64,000 nt of DNA from Ruegeria halocynthiae (GTDB taxonomy: Bacteria > Pseudomonadota > Alphaproteobacteria > Rhodobacterales > Rhodobacteraceae), in contig NZ_FNNP01000003.1 of the NCBI RefSeq assembly GCF_900106805.1, positions 243,373 to 307,372 on the forward strand, read 5' to 3'. Positions within the stretch are counted from its first letter, which is position 1; each line of letters begins with the position of its first letter. Position numbers and translations under genes: made by a program. This document shows positions 9,379 to 18,241 of the stretch, piece after piece. A model generated the notes under the pieces. The model searched no databases and was not told the origin of the DNA. It worked only from the letters and a program-made list of their open reading frames with translations.

Positions 9379-9594
9379 ATGAAGCTGCATGCGTATCTCT
9401 CACTGTCCAGACATGGCATATATTACTTCCGCCGGCCCATCGACGTTGTTGGTGCAGACCTGAGTATCTTGGGCCTAAGTCTCGACACTTCCGCGGATCA
9501 AGGCAAGCTGATGCTAAACCTGTTGGGCGGCGTTGCCGAGTTTGAGCGCGAGATCGTGCTTGAGCTCCCAGCTAACTGGAATGCCGCCGGCTGA
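9379..9594 (+). pseudogene. Chimeric recombinase relic (tyrosine-integrase start joined to serine-resolvase middle)
   Basis: A 71-codon frame lies 64 bp after the tRNA. Residues 1-20 (MKLHAYLSLSRHGIYYFRRP) look like the beginning of alphaproteobacterial tyrosine integrases. Residues about 33-60 (SLDTSADQGKLMLNLLGGVA, then EFEREIVLE) look like the middle of a Tn3/Hin-type serine resolvase, where IDTSTPxGRLMxxxLGALAEFER is typical. Neither catalytic centre is present. The bases after the stop still resemble a degraded resolvase tail. I read it as two fused remnants, not a functional gene. Confidence 0.6.
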
Positions 9595-9648
9595 GACAAT
9601 CCCCGCGAAAAAGGCGAGATCCGCTGCCGAGACCTGACAAACCTAAGT

Positions 9649-11547
9649 TCATGAATCGGGTATTTCATCAGACCCGGCTTGATTTATTAAAGTGCAATTT
9701 GCTTCCGCATAAACGGCGCGGCCACTGTTCGTTGGACTTTCAATAACCTCGGCGAAAACATTTAGGTCTAAGTTTGATACCAAGTATTCGGATGGAAACA
9801 ATACCCGGTAACCATCTTTGCAAGCTGCAGCTACGAAAGAAAAATCAACACTTTCGGAAATTGGGTTGGGTAAGGCCAATAGATGCTTAGGGTTCCTCAA
9901 CGCGTAGGAATGAGCTTCTGGTGCACCATAAAGCACGACGCTGCCTTCAATGGATTTCGAGGTTTCAGACGCAGATGCCATATTCGCGCGACGGCTCTGA
10001 GAAAATGCCAAATCCTGTAACGCAAGCACTGTCGCCACACCCATACCGAATCCGACAGCGGCAAGGGCCAAACCGGAAGTGGAGCGTTTGGGAATAAATC
10101 CGGAAACAAGTGAAACGAGCACTACAAAGATCACCACGCGCGTCGTTGTTATCTGATGAAACTCTGCAGTGCTGACGGTTAAATTCACCTGCCACAAAAC
10201 CGCAATAACCAGCCCCATGACCACGCCAGCAACAAGTAAAAGGTGACCAAACCGGTCGATCCAAAGAGTGATGAGAAAGGCAGACATGCCTGCCAATAGC
10301 GGAAGAAGCGGCAAAAAGTACCGCATATTCAAGCCGAGGCCACCATGCCAACTGCGGACCAAAAATGGTAAAGCCCAGATTAGGCAGATCGTTAGAGAAA
10401 TCACGAAACTACGCCGCTCTCGATTCCATTGTAAACCTACCAACAGTGCAAGGCACCCCAACCACGGGAGGCTTTGACCTAACGCTTTCTTGGGTAGACC
10501 CCAAAATGACAGCGTTCCATCCGGATTGGATTGAACGCCGCTACGTGGATCAGACAGCCGCGTGGCATCTATCAACAAGGAACGAACACCCTCGGAAACC
10601 TTGAGGACCATCGCCGATAACTGGGGCAACAGGATCACACTGACTGTGACAATTACACAGGCACTAATCGACCAGGCCGACCAGGATTGCACACTACCCT
10701 TGGCACGAAGCGTCACGAGTGCCAGAAGCGCCAAACCCAAGAAAGCACCCAAAGGCAAGTAACTTACTAGGTCTGTGCCTCCGCCTGTCGAACCATAGGA
10801 AAGGGGATTCAGGCTGCCAAAGCGGACAAAGTTTGACCAAGCAATCACGACTGCAAAGGGCATCAGTCCGATCATACCGGATACAAGGACCTTCACTGGG
10901 GATCTGGCATAAATGACGGTCAATGCTGCGATGCCGGGAAGAACGAGAACGCCTTCCAAACGAAACAATACGCCAAATCCAATCAAGAAAGCCGCGGCCA
11001 TTGCCAGTACGGCTTCGCCGTTTTCCCGATCCAAAGCCGAGACAAAAAAATAGATCGCCGCGGTGACCGTCAGCATACTAACCGAATGCGGCCAATGCCC
11101 GACCACGTACTCAATCCAAAATGTGCAAAACGTCATTAGCAGAACGGCAAGATCACCTACAAATCTTCCGGGAAACATCCGACGGGCCAGCGCATAGGTA
11201 AAACATAGTGTACCAATCCCAGCCAAAACATTTAGTGCGATTAGAGACTTCTGCCCAAATAAACCAAGCAGTGCAGCGCCAGCAAGCGTCGTACCTATTG
11301 GATATTGGGGCACAAGACCCGATGGGCCTTCGACCAACAACCACAACCGCAAGTCCTCGGACCCGAATTGTTCAAATCCGTTAGAAACAGAGAATCCGCC
11401 TGAATCACTAAACGACTGGACACCGGCAAAGTAAATGAACTCGTCTAAAATGAAGAAGCCATCAGACGCGAACACACCTAGCAAGATCAGAAGCAGACTG
11501 ATGCCAAAAAGGAGACTTAAGCTTGGCCAACCGAGCGTATTTTTCAA
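9649..11547 (-). CDS. Polytopic membrane glycosyltransferase (GT-C / GT39-like)
   Basis: The 632-residue protein has about 12 hydrophobic helices, an early acidic residue after the first helix (FFILDEFIY, where GT-C enzymes place catalytic Asp/Glu), and a C-terminal soluble portion of about 110 residues. This fits lipid-linked-sugar-dependent mannosyl or arabinosyl transferases of the GT39/PMT type. Translation must start at TTG (11547), since no ATG precedes the first helix. That TTG overlaps the TGA of the deleted GT2 gene upstream, so the gene was once translationally coupled to a polyprenyl-phosphate sugar synthase. Lower GC content and the position next to a tRNA suggest acquisition by transfer. 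Confidence 0.6.
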   Translation of the reverse strand: MKNTLGWPSLSLLFGISLLLILLGVFASDGFFILDEFIYFAGVQSFSDSGGFSVSNGFEQFGSEDLRLWLLVEGPSGLVPQYPIGTTLAGAALLGLFGQKSLIALNVLAGIGTLCFTYALARRMFPGRFVGDLAVLLMTFCTFWIEYVVGHWPHSVSMLTVTAAIYFFVSALDRENGEAVLAMAAAFLIGFGVLFRLEGVLVLPGIAALTVIYARSPVKVLVSGMIGLMPFAVVIAWSNFVRFGSLNPLSYGSTGGGTDLVSYLPLGAFLGLALLALVTLRAKGSVQSWSAWSISACVIVTVSVILLPQLSAMVLKVSEGVRSLLIDATRLSDPRSGVQSNPDGTLSFWGLPKKALGQSLPWLGCLALLVGLQWNRERRSFVISLTICLIWALPFLVRSWHGGLGLNMRYFLPLLPLLAGMSAFLITLWIDRFGHLLLVAGVVMGLVIAVLWQVNLTVSTAEFHQITTTRVVIFVVLVSLVSGFIPKRSTSGLALAAVGFGMGVATVLALQDLAFSQSRRANMASASETSKSIEGSVVLYGAPEAHSYALRNPKHLLALPNPISESVDFSFVAAACKDGYRVLFPSEYLVSNLDLNVFAEVIESPTNSGRAVYAEANCTLINQAGSDEIPDS

Positions 11548-11737
11548 AGCTGTTTGCTCCGCTCAAGCTCGACCTTCAACTGGAGGCTGCGAATGACAGC
11601 TGACAATATTCGGTTCGCCGTGATCAGGTCTGCACGTAGACCGGCCATGAAAGTAACGAGGCCGAACGCGATCGGTGTGGCACCGATCACAAGGTTTCTT
11701 CTTCATTGTAGCACGGAATCTGAATTACAAGTTTCAT
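11544..11737 (-). pseudogene. Glycosyltransferase family 2 gene with large internal deletion
   Basis: On the minus strand the ATG at 11737 opens MKLVIQIPCYNEEETL, a textbook GT2 (dolichol-phosphate-mannose-synthase-like) N-terminus. It is then cut by TGA. In the next frame the sequence continues directly with a typical GT2 C-terminal membrane tail (VIGATPIAFGLVTFMAGLRA, DLITANRIL) ending at 11544. About 250 central codons are missing and the join shifts frame. The intact ancestor would have made polyprenyl-phosphate sugar for the adjacent GT-C enzyme. Confidence 0.7.
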
Positions 11738-12548
11738 GGGGCTAATCTTCTTGCTCTCACCTGCCGTTGGAATAAGAGCGGATTACGGCTGCAATGAGGC
11801 CACACTTGAGGTTTTGTTGCAGATTATGGAACAAAGAGGTAACTGACGAAGCCATTTAAAAACGACTACAGATTTATACTCGCACCAGCCGCTCGGGATC
11901 GGTGGCATATCCATTCAATTCCATTTTGTAATTTCAGAAACGTGAAACTGCCGAAGTCTAGGCCTGTCGATGCAAATCTAAGGCAGAACCGTCCGAAGCT
12001 ATTCTAACTTTGCTCGAAACGGTTTTGCCGGGGTAAAATTCAGGGTTTCGGATCACGAATTACTCCCCCAAACTTTGCGCTTGGCCAAATCTTGTCCATG
12101 TGTTCAGAAAAACTCCACCATGTACAATATCAACCACCGGCGCCTGTGGGATACTCGCGAAATATCTATCGCGTATGAAAAAAAGACGTCGCGCTCGGCC
12201 TAACAATCTTAAACAGTGTCATCGGGCAGGTTGCAAAACTCTGGCGCAGTGCATCCGACCCAATGCAACAAAGCATAGCTGCTTGGTCATTTTGGCTCTC
12301 TTAGAAAAATGGGCACAGCAATCCGGCTGATTACGATGTTCCATGATAATTGAGATGCAGAACCATCGATTCAGATTATGCGGCAAATGCGAGACCCTTT
12401 TCGGACCAAACACTTGATAGAAGCATATTTGGCTGGATATCAGTATATCGACTGATAGCCTGCAAACGCAGCGGTTTTTAGTTGCAACACAACTGTGCAG
12501 GAAATCTATTGGAGCACGCTTTTGGTAATTCCGTTTCACGTTCGGGAA
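11738..12548. other. Intergenic, no gene recognised
   Basis: About 800 bp of lower GC content lies between the broken glycosyltransferase pair and the HMG-CoA reductase operon. Short frames are present on both strands but none has a recognisable product or a good ribosome-binding site. It must contain the promoter of the plus-strand operon. I could not identify -35/-10 boxes with confidence. Confidence 0.5.
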
Positions 12549-13787
12549 ATGCTTCAACGCATAAAGGCACGATTTGACGCCGATCAGATACCGCAGCAGA
12601 TGGCGCCGAATGATGCCGAATTTTCAACATTGCGCCCGTCCCGCAGGCCCACCAAAGAGATGGTGGCGCGTTTCTGGGACAAATTAAAGCCCACCGCGAG
12701 CGACGAGGATCAAGCGCAGATTGCAGATTCGGCAACCATCGAAGCTGCCGAATCCTACAGCGCCAATATCGAGAACTTCATTGGGACCGTTAAGCTGCCT
12801 GTCGGTGTTATTGGCCCCTTACGCTTGAACGGGATGAATGCAAACGGGGATTTTCATGTTCCCCTTGCAACGACCGAAGCGGCACTGGTCGCCTCCTACG
12901 CCCGGGGTGCTTACGTCGCCACTCGGTCAGGCGGTATCAGCACTGCTGTTCTTTACGAAGGCGTACTGCGGACTCCGGCGTTTGTGTTCGAAAGCCTTTT
13001 GAAGGCCGGGCAGTTCGTGGATTGGGTAGTAACAAATGTCGACATTCTCAAATCTGCAGCGGAAGCAACCACACGTCATGGCAAGCTTATTTCATTGGAG
13101 CCATTCATTGACACCAACGTCGTATTCCTGATTTGCCGCTATACCACAGGCGATGCGGCGGGCCAGAACATGGTGACCATCGCCACTGACGCTTTGTGTC
13201 ATGCGATCACCGAGCGCTGCCCCGTAACGATTGAGAACTGGTATATTGAGGGCAATTTCTCTGGTGACAAAAAAGCATCGGCTTTGGGGCTGGTGACCGG
13301 GCGTGGGCGCAAGGTCAGTGCCTCGGTTACACTTCCAGCCGATATTGTCGAAAAGACACTGGGCACAACGGTTGAGGCGATGCTGGCCTATGGGCGCGTC
13401 GCCAATCTAGGGGCACATCTTTCAGGCCAATTTGGAGCGCAAGCCCATTATGCCAACGGGTTGGCAGCGTTCTACATCGCCACAGGTCAGGATGCGGCCT
13501 GTGTCGCCGAAAGTGCGATGGGGGTCACGCGGATGGAACCAAGGAATGGCGATCTTTTCTGCTCGGTGACACTTCCGAATATCCTGGTCGGCTCGGTCGG
13601 CGGCGGCACAGGATTGCCAAGTCAGGCGGCAGCGCTGAACCTTTTGGGCCTCCGGGGTAACGGGTGCGGCACAGCTTTGGCCGAGGTTGCTGCGGCCACA
13701 TGCCTTTGTGGTGAGATCTCGATCGTCGCAGCGATCGCAGCGGGGCACTTCACCCGCGCCCACGAAAGTCTGGCGCGTCAGAGATGA
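12549..13787 (+). CDS. hmgA: Hydroxymethylglutaryl-CoA reductase, class I type
   Basis: The product has 412 residues from the ATG at 12549; a GTG at 12495 in the same frame is possible. It has the class I signatures: ENFIGTVKLPVGVIGPL; ATTEAALVASYARG with the catalytic Glu; CRYTTGDAAGQNMVTIAT; GNFSGDKKAS with the catalytic Lys; ESAMGVTRMEP and VGGGTGLPSQ; and a C-terminal AGHFTRAHESLAR carrying the catalytic His. It reduces HMG-CoA to mevalonate with NADPH. Most Rhodobacteraceae make isoprenoids by the MEP route, so a lone class I enzyme is striking. No other mevalonate-pathway gene is in the window. The stop overlaps the next start (ATGA), beginning a coupled operon. Confidence 0.93.
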   Translation: MLQRIKARFDADQIPQQMAPNDAEFSTLRPSRRPTKEMVARFWDKLKPTASDEDQAQIADSATIEAAESYSANIENFIGTVKLPVGVIGPLRLNGMNANGDFHVPLATTEAALVASYARGAYVATRSGGISTAVLYEGVLRTPAFVFESLLKAGQFVDWVVTNVDILKSAAEATTRHGKLISLEPFIDTNVVFLICRYTTGDAAGQNMVTIATDALCHAITERCPVTIENWYIEGNFSGDKKASALGLVTGRGRKVSASVTLPADIVEKTLGTTVEAMLAYGRVANLGAHLSGQFGAQAHYANGLAAFYIATGQDAACVAESAMGVTRMEPRNGDLFCSVTLPNILVGSVGGGTGLPSQAAALNLLGLRGNGCGTALAEVAAATCLCGEISIVAAIAAGHFTRAHESLARQR

Positions 13788-14695
13788 GTTTTCAGAACCG
13801 ATTTTGGGTTTATCAATCCGAGCGATTTCCGCTGAAAAAGACCGTCCCCTTGCTGCTTGTATTTTCCGCCGCCAGCATCTGTGTGTCCGCGCGCCTGGCG
13901 GGCCGCCCATTGCCGGAGTGGCCCGCATTTACCGCAGGATTTGCGCTGGCTATGGCGCTGTTCTTCCAAATGCGGGTCTGCGACGAGTTCAAGGACGCCG
14001 AGGACGACCGGCGTTATCGACCAGACAGACCAATCCCCCGAGGCCTGGTATCTGAGAAAGAAGTCCTACGCCTCGGCTTGATTACAATTCCTCTGGCCAT
14101 AGCCGCCGCCTGGTTCTGGAACCCGTCGGTCTTGTGGTTGTTGGGGGTGGTCTGGATCTGGCTTGCGGCAATGACAGTTGAATTCGGTGCACCCAAATGG
14201 CTGAAGGCGCGGCCAATTCTATATTTGCTGAGTCATATGGCGATCATGCCCTTGATTGATTTATTGCTGACCGGCATTGAATGGCTGCCTGCGGCAGGGG
14301 CTGCATCCTCTCTATGGCTGTTTCTGGCACTTTCTTTCGTGAACGGTTGCGTCCTTGAGATTGGACGTAAACTATGGGCCCCCGAAAACGAAATCGTCGG
14401 AGTCGACACTTATTCAGCCCTATGGGGCCCGCGTCAGGCGGGGCGGGTCTGGATCGGCTGCGTTCTGCTTTCCTACGCGCTACTTGTCGGCACGGGCACC
14501 GCAACCGGAGTTGGCTGGCAAAGCGCCGTGATCGGAGCATTGGCCTTAAGCCCCTGTGGACTTGCCGCATACCGATACATTCAATCACCGACGGAAAAAG
14601 CCCAAACAAGGATGGACACTATTGCAGGGCTTTGGGTGTTCTTCTGCTACGCCACTGCTGGTTTCCTACCGTTCCTGACGGGAGCCAGCGCATGA
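13784..14695 (+). CDS. UbiA family prenyltransferase
   Basis: The 303-residue membrane protein has about eight hydrophobic segments. The first aspartate-rich motif is CDEFKDAEDDRRYRPDRP (about residues 66-83), followed by IPRGLV as in UbiA/HPT enzymes. A second acidic segment occurs at ENEIVGVDTY. UbiA enzymes transfer a polyprenyl chain to an aromatic or other acceptor within the membrane. Coupling by ATGA overlaps on both sides, directly after HMG-CoA reductase, suggests that the prenyl donor is provided for this step. The acceptor is unknown. Confidence 0.85.
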   Translation: MSFQNRFWVYQSERFPLKKTVPLLLVFSAASICVSARLAGRPLPEWPAFTAGFALAMALFFQMRVCDEFKDAEDDRRYRPDRPIPRGLVSEKEVLRLGLITIPLAIAAAWFWNPSVLWLLGVVWIWLAAMTVEFGAPKWLKARPILYLLSHMAIMPLIDLLLTGIEWLPAAGAASSLWLFLALSFVNGCVLEIGRKLWAPENEIVGVDTYSALWGPRQAGRVWIGCVLLSYALLVGTGTATGVGWQSAVIGALALSPCGLAAYRYIQSPTEKAQTRMDTIAGLWVFFCYATAGFLPFLTGASA

Positions 14696-17148
14696 CTTTC
14701 ATCGTCACCCAAACGGAAGCTGAAGATGTTTCTGTGGTCGGAGGCAAAGCAGCAGCCCTGTCTTATCTTTCCCGGCATGGTTTTGCCCCTCCTGCATTTT
14801 TTGTCATCACCAATGACGCGTTTCGCATGGGCCGTTCCGGCCCCGTTGCCCAAAAAGGTCTGCGATCGGCTGTGACCGCCGCGCTTGAAACACTCGGGCC
14901 GGGGCCTTACGCGGTTCGTAGTTCCGGCCGCTCTGAGGACGGCGTGGAACACAGCCATGCGGGCCAATATGCAACCGTCCTTGGTGTCTCCGCCGACTCT
15001 GTGCTGGCTGCGGCCAAGCAAGTCTGGCAATCTGGATTCTCGGACACGGTCGAAACCTACCGTGCGGTCAGATCCGGTGGCGAAGTCGAGGCCCCTGCGA
15101 TCATCGTGCAACTCATGATTGATCCGAAATCTGCGGGCGTTGCCTTCTCCGCCGATCCAGTCAGCGGTCGGCGGAATGTGGCCGTGATCTCGGCGATTGA
15201 CGGACTGGCAGAACAACTTGTTTCAGGTGAAACGGATGGAGAGGACTGGATCATCAGCGCAGATGGCGCCCCCGAAAGCGCACCAGATACACCGCTACAT
15301 TTGACTGCGAGTGAAGCTCAATCCATCGCAACTCTGGCGTACAAAGCCGAGGCGCTGTTCGGATCACCTCAAGACATCGAATGGGCAATAGATGCGCAGG
15401 GGCTTCATATTCTGCAGGCTCGACCAATCACAACGCCCCTGCGCCCGGCCGCCCTTGATGACAAGACACTCACCATTTTCGACAACTCGAACGTCATCGA
15501 AAGCTATCCGGGTGTCGTCAGCCCTCTGACCTATTCCTTTGCCCTGCATGTGTATTCCCAAGTCTACCGCGCATTTGTCAGGTTGTTGGGTGTTTCTCAA
15601 CGTACCGTCGTCCAGAATCCTACCATTTTCGACAACTTGCTCGGCCGGGTGGACGGGCGTGTTTACTACAATCTGATCAATTGGTACCGCGCTCTGGCTA
15701 TGTTGCCGGGCTTCTCGCTGAATCGTGATTACATGGAAACGATGATGGGAGTATCCGAACCGATGCCGCGCGAGGTCACGGACGCCCTCGCCCCGCCCCC
15801 CTCGATCGGTTGGCGGAAGTTTGTGGAATACACGAAACTGGTCAAGGTCGCGGGCGGCCTGACCTGGCAGGCCATCCGTCTGCCGCAAACCCGGCGCGAT
15901 TTTTACCACAGGTTGAACGGCGTGTTGCAGGCGGGGCTGGACGTCAACACCTCGAACGCAACCGAACTGGCCGCCGAATATCGCCGCATCGAAAGCACTT
16001 TGCTGGATCGTTGGGATGCGCCGTTGATCAATGATTTTCTGTGCATGGTTGCTTTTGGCGGCTCGCGGAACCTGCTGCAAAAGTGGCTGGGCGAGGATGG
16101 GTTGGCATTGCACAATGACCTGATGATCGGACAAGGCGACATCGTTTCAGCCGAACCCGCGCAACGCATCACGAGAATGGGCGTGCTTGTCCAGCAGGCC
16201 GGTCTTACCGAGTCGTTGAGAGCGAAACCGCACTTGCACACTTTGTCTGGCCACCCGCAGATTGAAACCGAGGTCGAGGCATACCTTGAGAAGTTCGGTG
16301 ACCGCTGCACGGAAGAGCTCAAGCTGGAAAGCATTCCGCTGAGTGACGACCCGACCAGCCTGTTACTCGCCATTGCTGCCAGTGCCGAGCGTCCTCCGGG
16401 CAGACGCCAGTTAGGCGTGGAACCGGATTGGCAAGCTCTGATTCCGGCGAACCTGATCAAGCGCTATTTGGCAAAGTGGATCTTGGGTTGGACCAAAGCG
16501 CGTGTGCGAGACCGCGAAAACCTGCGTTTTGAACGCACACGCATCTTTGGTTACGCGCGGCGCGTGCTCTTGGGGATCGGTCGGGAATTTGCTGCGCGCG
16601 GTTTTCTTGAAACCCAAAGGGATGTGTTTTTCCTGACCACGCACGAAGTCCTTGGAGCGGTCGAAGGCTATAACCTGTCGCCTGATTTGAAAGGCATTGT
16701 TGTACGACGCAAGCAGGAAGATGAGGCCTCGTCCAGACGCCTCGACCCACCGGAGCGCATCGAAATTCGCGGCCCCGCCATCGCGACTCTCTGGTCAGAG
16801 AACACCGGTCTTGAGGCAGATAAAACGCGGGCAAAGCAGGGTACGGGTTGTTCCGCAGGACATGTTACGGCGCGGGCGCGTGTGATCCGCAACCCGCGCA
16901 GCGAAGCGCTGAGTCCCGGCGATATCCTTGTGGCGCGCCACACAGACCCGGGTTGGATCGCTGTATTCTCAAACGCGTCAGCGATTGTTGTCGAGCGGGG
17001 ATCGCTGTTGTCTCACTCGGCCATTGTCGCACGCGAACTGGGTATTCCCTGCGTTGTCGGCCTCAAAGGGGCTACACAATGGATCGAAGACGGAGAGATG
17101 CTGTCTGTCGACGGAGCAAGCGGCACAGTGGAACGGTGCGATGCGTAG
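14692..17148 (+). CDS. ATP-grasp/phosphohistidine dikinase-like phosphotransferase (PEP-synthase/rifampin-phosphotransferase type)
   Basis: The 818-residue product begins at the ATG overlapping the UbiA stop. Residues about 1-310 form a PPDK_N-type ATP-binding domain (VVGGKAAALSYLSRHGF; YAVRSSGRSEDGVEHSHAGQ; DIEWAIDAQGLHILQARPI). A helical middle region of about 400 residues follows. Residues about 730-818 form the swivelling phosphohistidine domain (SLLSHSAIVARELGIPCVVG, catalytic His in LSHS). The C-terminal PEP/pyruvate TIM barrel is absent. The domain order matches rifampin phosphotransferase-like dikinases, which move the beta-phosphate of ATP to a small-molecule hydroxyl. I infer phosphorylation of a pathway intermediate; the acceptor is unknown. 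Confidence 0.85.
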   Translation: MTFIVTQTEAEDVSVVGGKAAALSYLSRHGFAPPAFFVITNDAFRMGRSGPVAQKGLRSAVTAALETLGPGPYAVRSSGRSEDGVEHSHAGQYATVLGVSADSVLAAAKQVWQSGFSDTVETYRAVRSGGEVEAPAIIVQLMIDPKSAGVAFSADPVSGRRNVAVISAIDGLAEQLVSGETDGEDWIISADGAPESAPDTPLHLTASEAQSIATLAYKAEALFGSPQDIEWAIDAQGLHILQARPITTPLRPAALDDKTLTIFDNSNVIESYPGVVSPLTYSFALHVYSQVYRAFVRLLGVSQRTVVQNPTIFDNLLGRVDGRVYYNLINWYRALAMLPGFSLNRDYMETMMGVSEPMPREVTDALAPPPSIGWRKFVEYTKLVKVAGGLTWQAIRLPQTRRDFYHRLNGVLQAGLDVNTSNATELAAEYRRIESTLLDRWDAPLINDFLCMVAFGGSRNLLQKWLGEDGLALHNDLMIGQGDIVSAEPAQRITRMGVLVQQAGLTESLRAKPHLHTLSGHPQIETEVEAYLEKFGDRCTEELKLESIPLSDDPTSLLLAIAASAERPPGRRQLGVEPDWQALIPANLIKRYLAKWILGWTKARVRDRENLRFERTRIFGYARRVLLGIGREFAARGFLETQRDVFFLTTHEVLGAVEGYNLSPDLKGIVVRRKQEDEASSRRLDPPERIEIRGPAIATLWSENTGLEADKTRAKQGTGCSAGHVTARARVIRNPRSEALSPGDILVARHTDPGWIAVFSNASAIVVERGSLLSHSAIVARELGIPCVVGLKGATQWIEDGEMLSVDGASGTVERCDA

Positions 17149-18241
17149 CAGCGAAATCGAGAAAAAAGCGGATTTCGACCATATCCGATACGCCCAGTTG
17201 TGGGAGGATGCAGATGTACTGACGTCGGCCTTGGGCAATTGTGCGGATCAAACATTGGTATCCATCTGCTCGGCGGGCGACAACGCGCTGGCGATGCTGA
17301 CACTCGATCCCGCGCGAGTCGTGGTGCTGGATCTGTCGCCGGCCCAGATTGCCTGCCTCAAACTCAGGATCGCGGCCTACAAAGTGCTGTCCCACTCTGA
17401 GTTCATAGAACTCACCGGCTCCCGCCCAAGCAACCGGCGGGGTGCGTTGTTAGCCCGGGTTACAGATGCCACAGATACCGAAACACAGAGGTTCTGGCAG
17501 GCTCTGTCACCAGACGTTGAAAAGTACGGCATCGGGGGTGTCGGCAAGTTCGAACGCTATTTTCGTATCTTTCGGACCTGGTTGCTACCGCTGGTGCATT
17601 CGCGCCAAACTATAGACGAAGTATTCACTCCCCGCGCCGCAGAAGCGCGACAAACCTTTTTTGACACGCGCTTCAACACAGTCCGATGGCGGCTTTTGTT
17701 AAACATTTTCTTCTCTCGTTTCGTCATGGGGCGCATGGGCCGGGACAGCGCGTTTTTTGATCATGTCGATGGGAGCCCAGCCCAACATGTCGCCCAACGC
17801 ATCCATCATGCGGGGGTTTCGACTGACCCATCGCAAAACCCTTATCTGCACTGGATTTTGAAGGGCAACCACGGCGAAGCATTGCCCTTGGCATGGCGCG
17901 CCGAACACTTTGAGACAATCCGATCCCGCCTGGATCGACTGGATATCCGCCTTGGTTCGCTGGAGGCTTTTGTTTCGACAGGCGAGAAAGCCCGCGGGTT
18001 CAACCTGTCCGACATCTTCGAGTACATGTCCCCTGAAACCTTCAACCAGGTCTATGGTGCAATCCTGACCGCCGCAGAGCCTGACGCCCGGCTGGTTTAT
18101 TGGAACATGATGGCGCCCAGGCGCGTTCCGCCAGAGTACCGTGACAATGTGAAAACCCTGACCGAAATCGAAACCCGGCAAAAAGCCTGCGATATGGCAT
18201 TCTTCTACTCGGACTTCATCGTCGAAGAGGTAGTATCTTGA
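17141..18241 (+). CDS. DUF3419 (BtaA-like) family protein, probable 3-amino-3-carboxypropyl transferase
   Basis: The 366-residue product starts at the ATG at 17141, inside the last eight bases of the preceding gene. The SAM-binding segment ICSAGDNALAMLTLDPARVV with VVLDLSPAQ lies near residues 40-70. The C-terminal part has the DUF3419 pattern FNLSDIFEYMSPETFNQVYG and a final aromatic SDF. In betaine-lipid synthesis BtaA uses SAM as donor of a 3-amino-3-carboxypropyl group to diacylglycerol. Here the same chemistry on a lipid or prenyl alcohol is plausible. BtaB, the N-methylase that would give a betaine lipid, is not adjacent. Confidence 0.8.
   Translation: MRSSEIEKKADFDHIRYAQLWEDADVLTSALGNCADQTLVSICSAGDNALAMLTLDPARVVVLDLSPAQIACLKLRIAAYKVLSHSEFIELTGSRPSNRRGALLARVTDATDTETQRFWQALSPDVEKYGIGGVGKFERYFRIFRTWLLPLVHSRQTIDEVFTPRAAEARQTFFDTRFNTVRWRLLLNIFFSRFVMGRMGRDSAFFDHVDGSPAQHVAQRIHHAGVSTDPSQNPYLHWILKGNHGEALPLAWRAEHFETIRSRLDRLDIRLGSLEAFVSTGEKARGFNLSDIFEYMSPETFNQVYGAILTAAEPDARLVYWNMMAPRRVPPEYRDNVKTLTEIETRQKACDMAFFYSDFIVEEVVS

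Noticed and set aside
12112..12119. CTCCACCA resembling the end of tRNA-Ala, possible attR of an islet
   Set aside because: Only eight bases match, well within chance for this region; no longer direct repeat of the tRNA 3' end was found.
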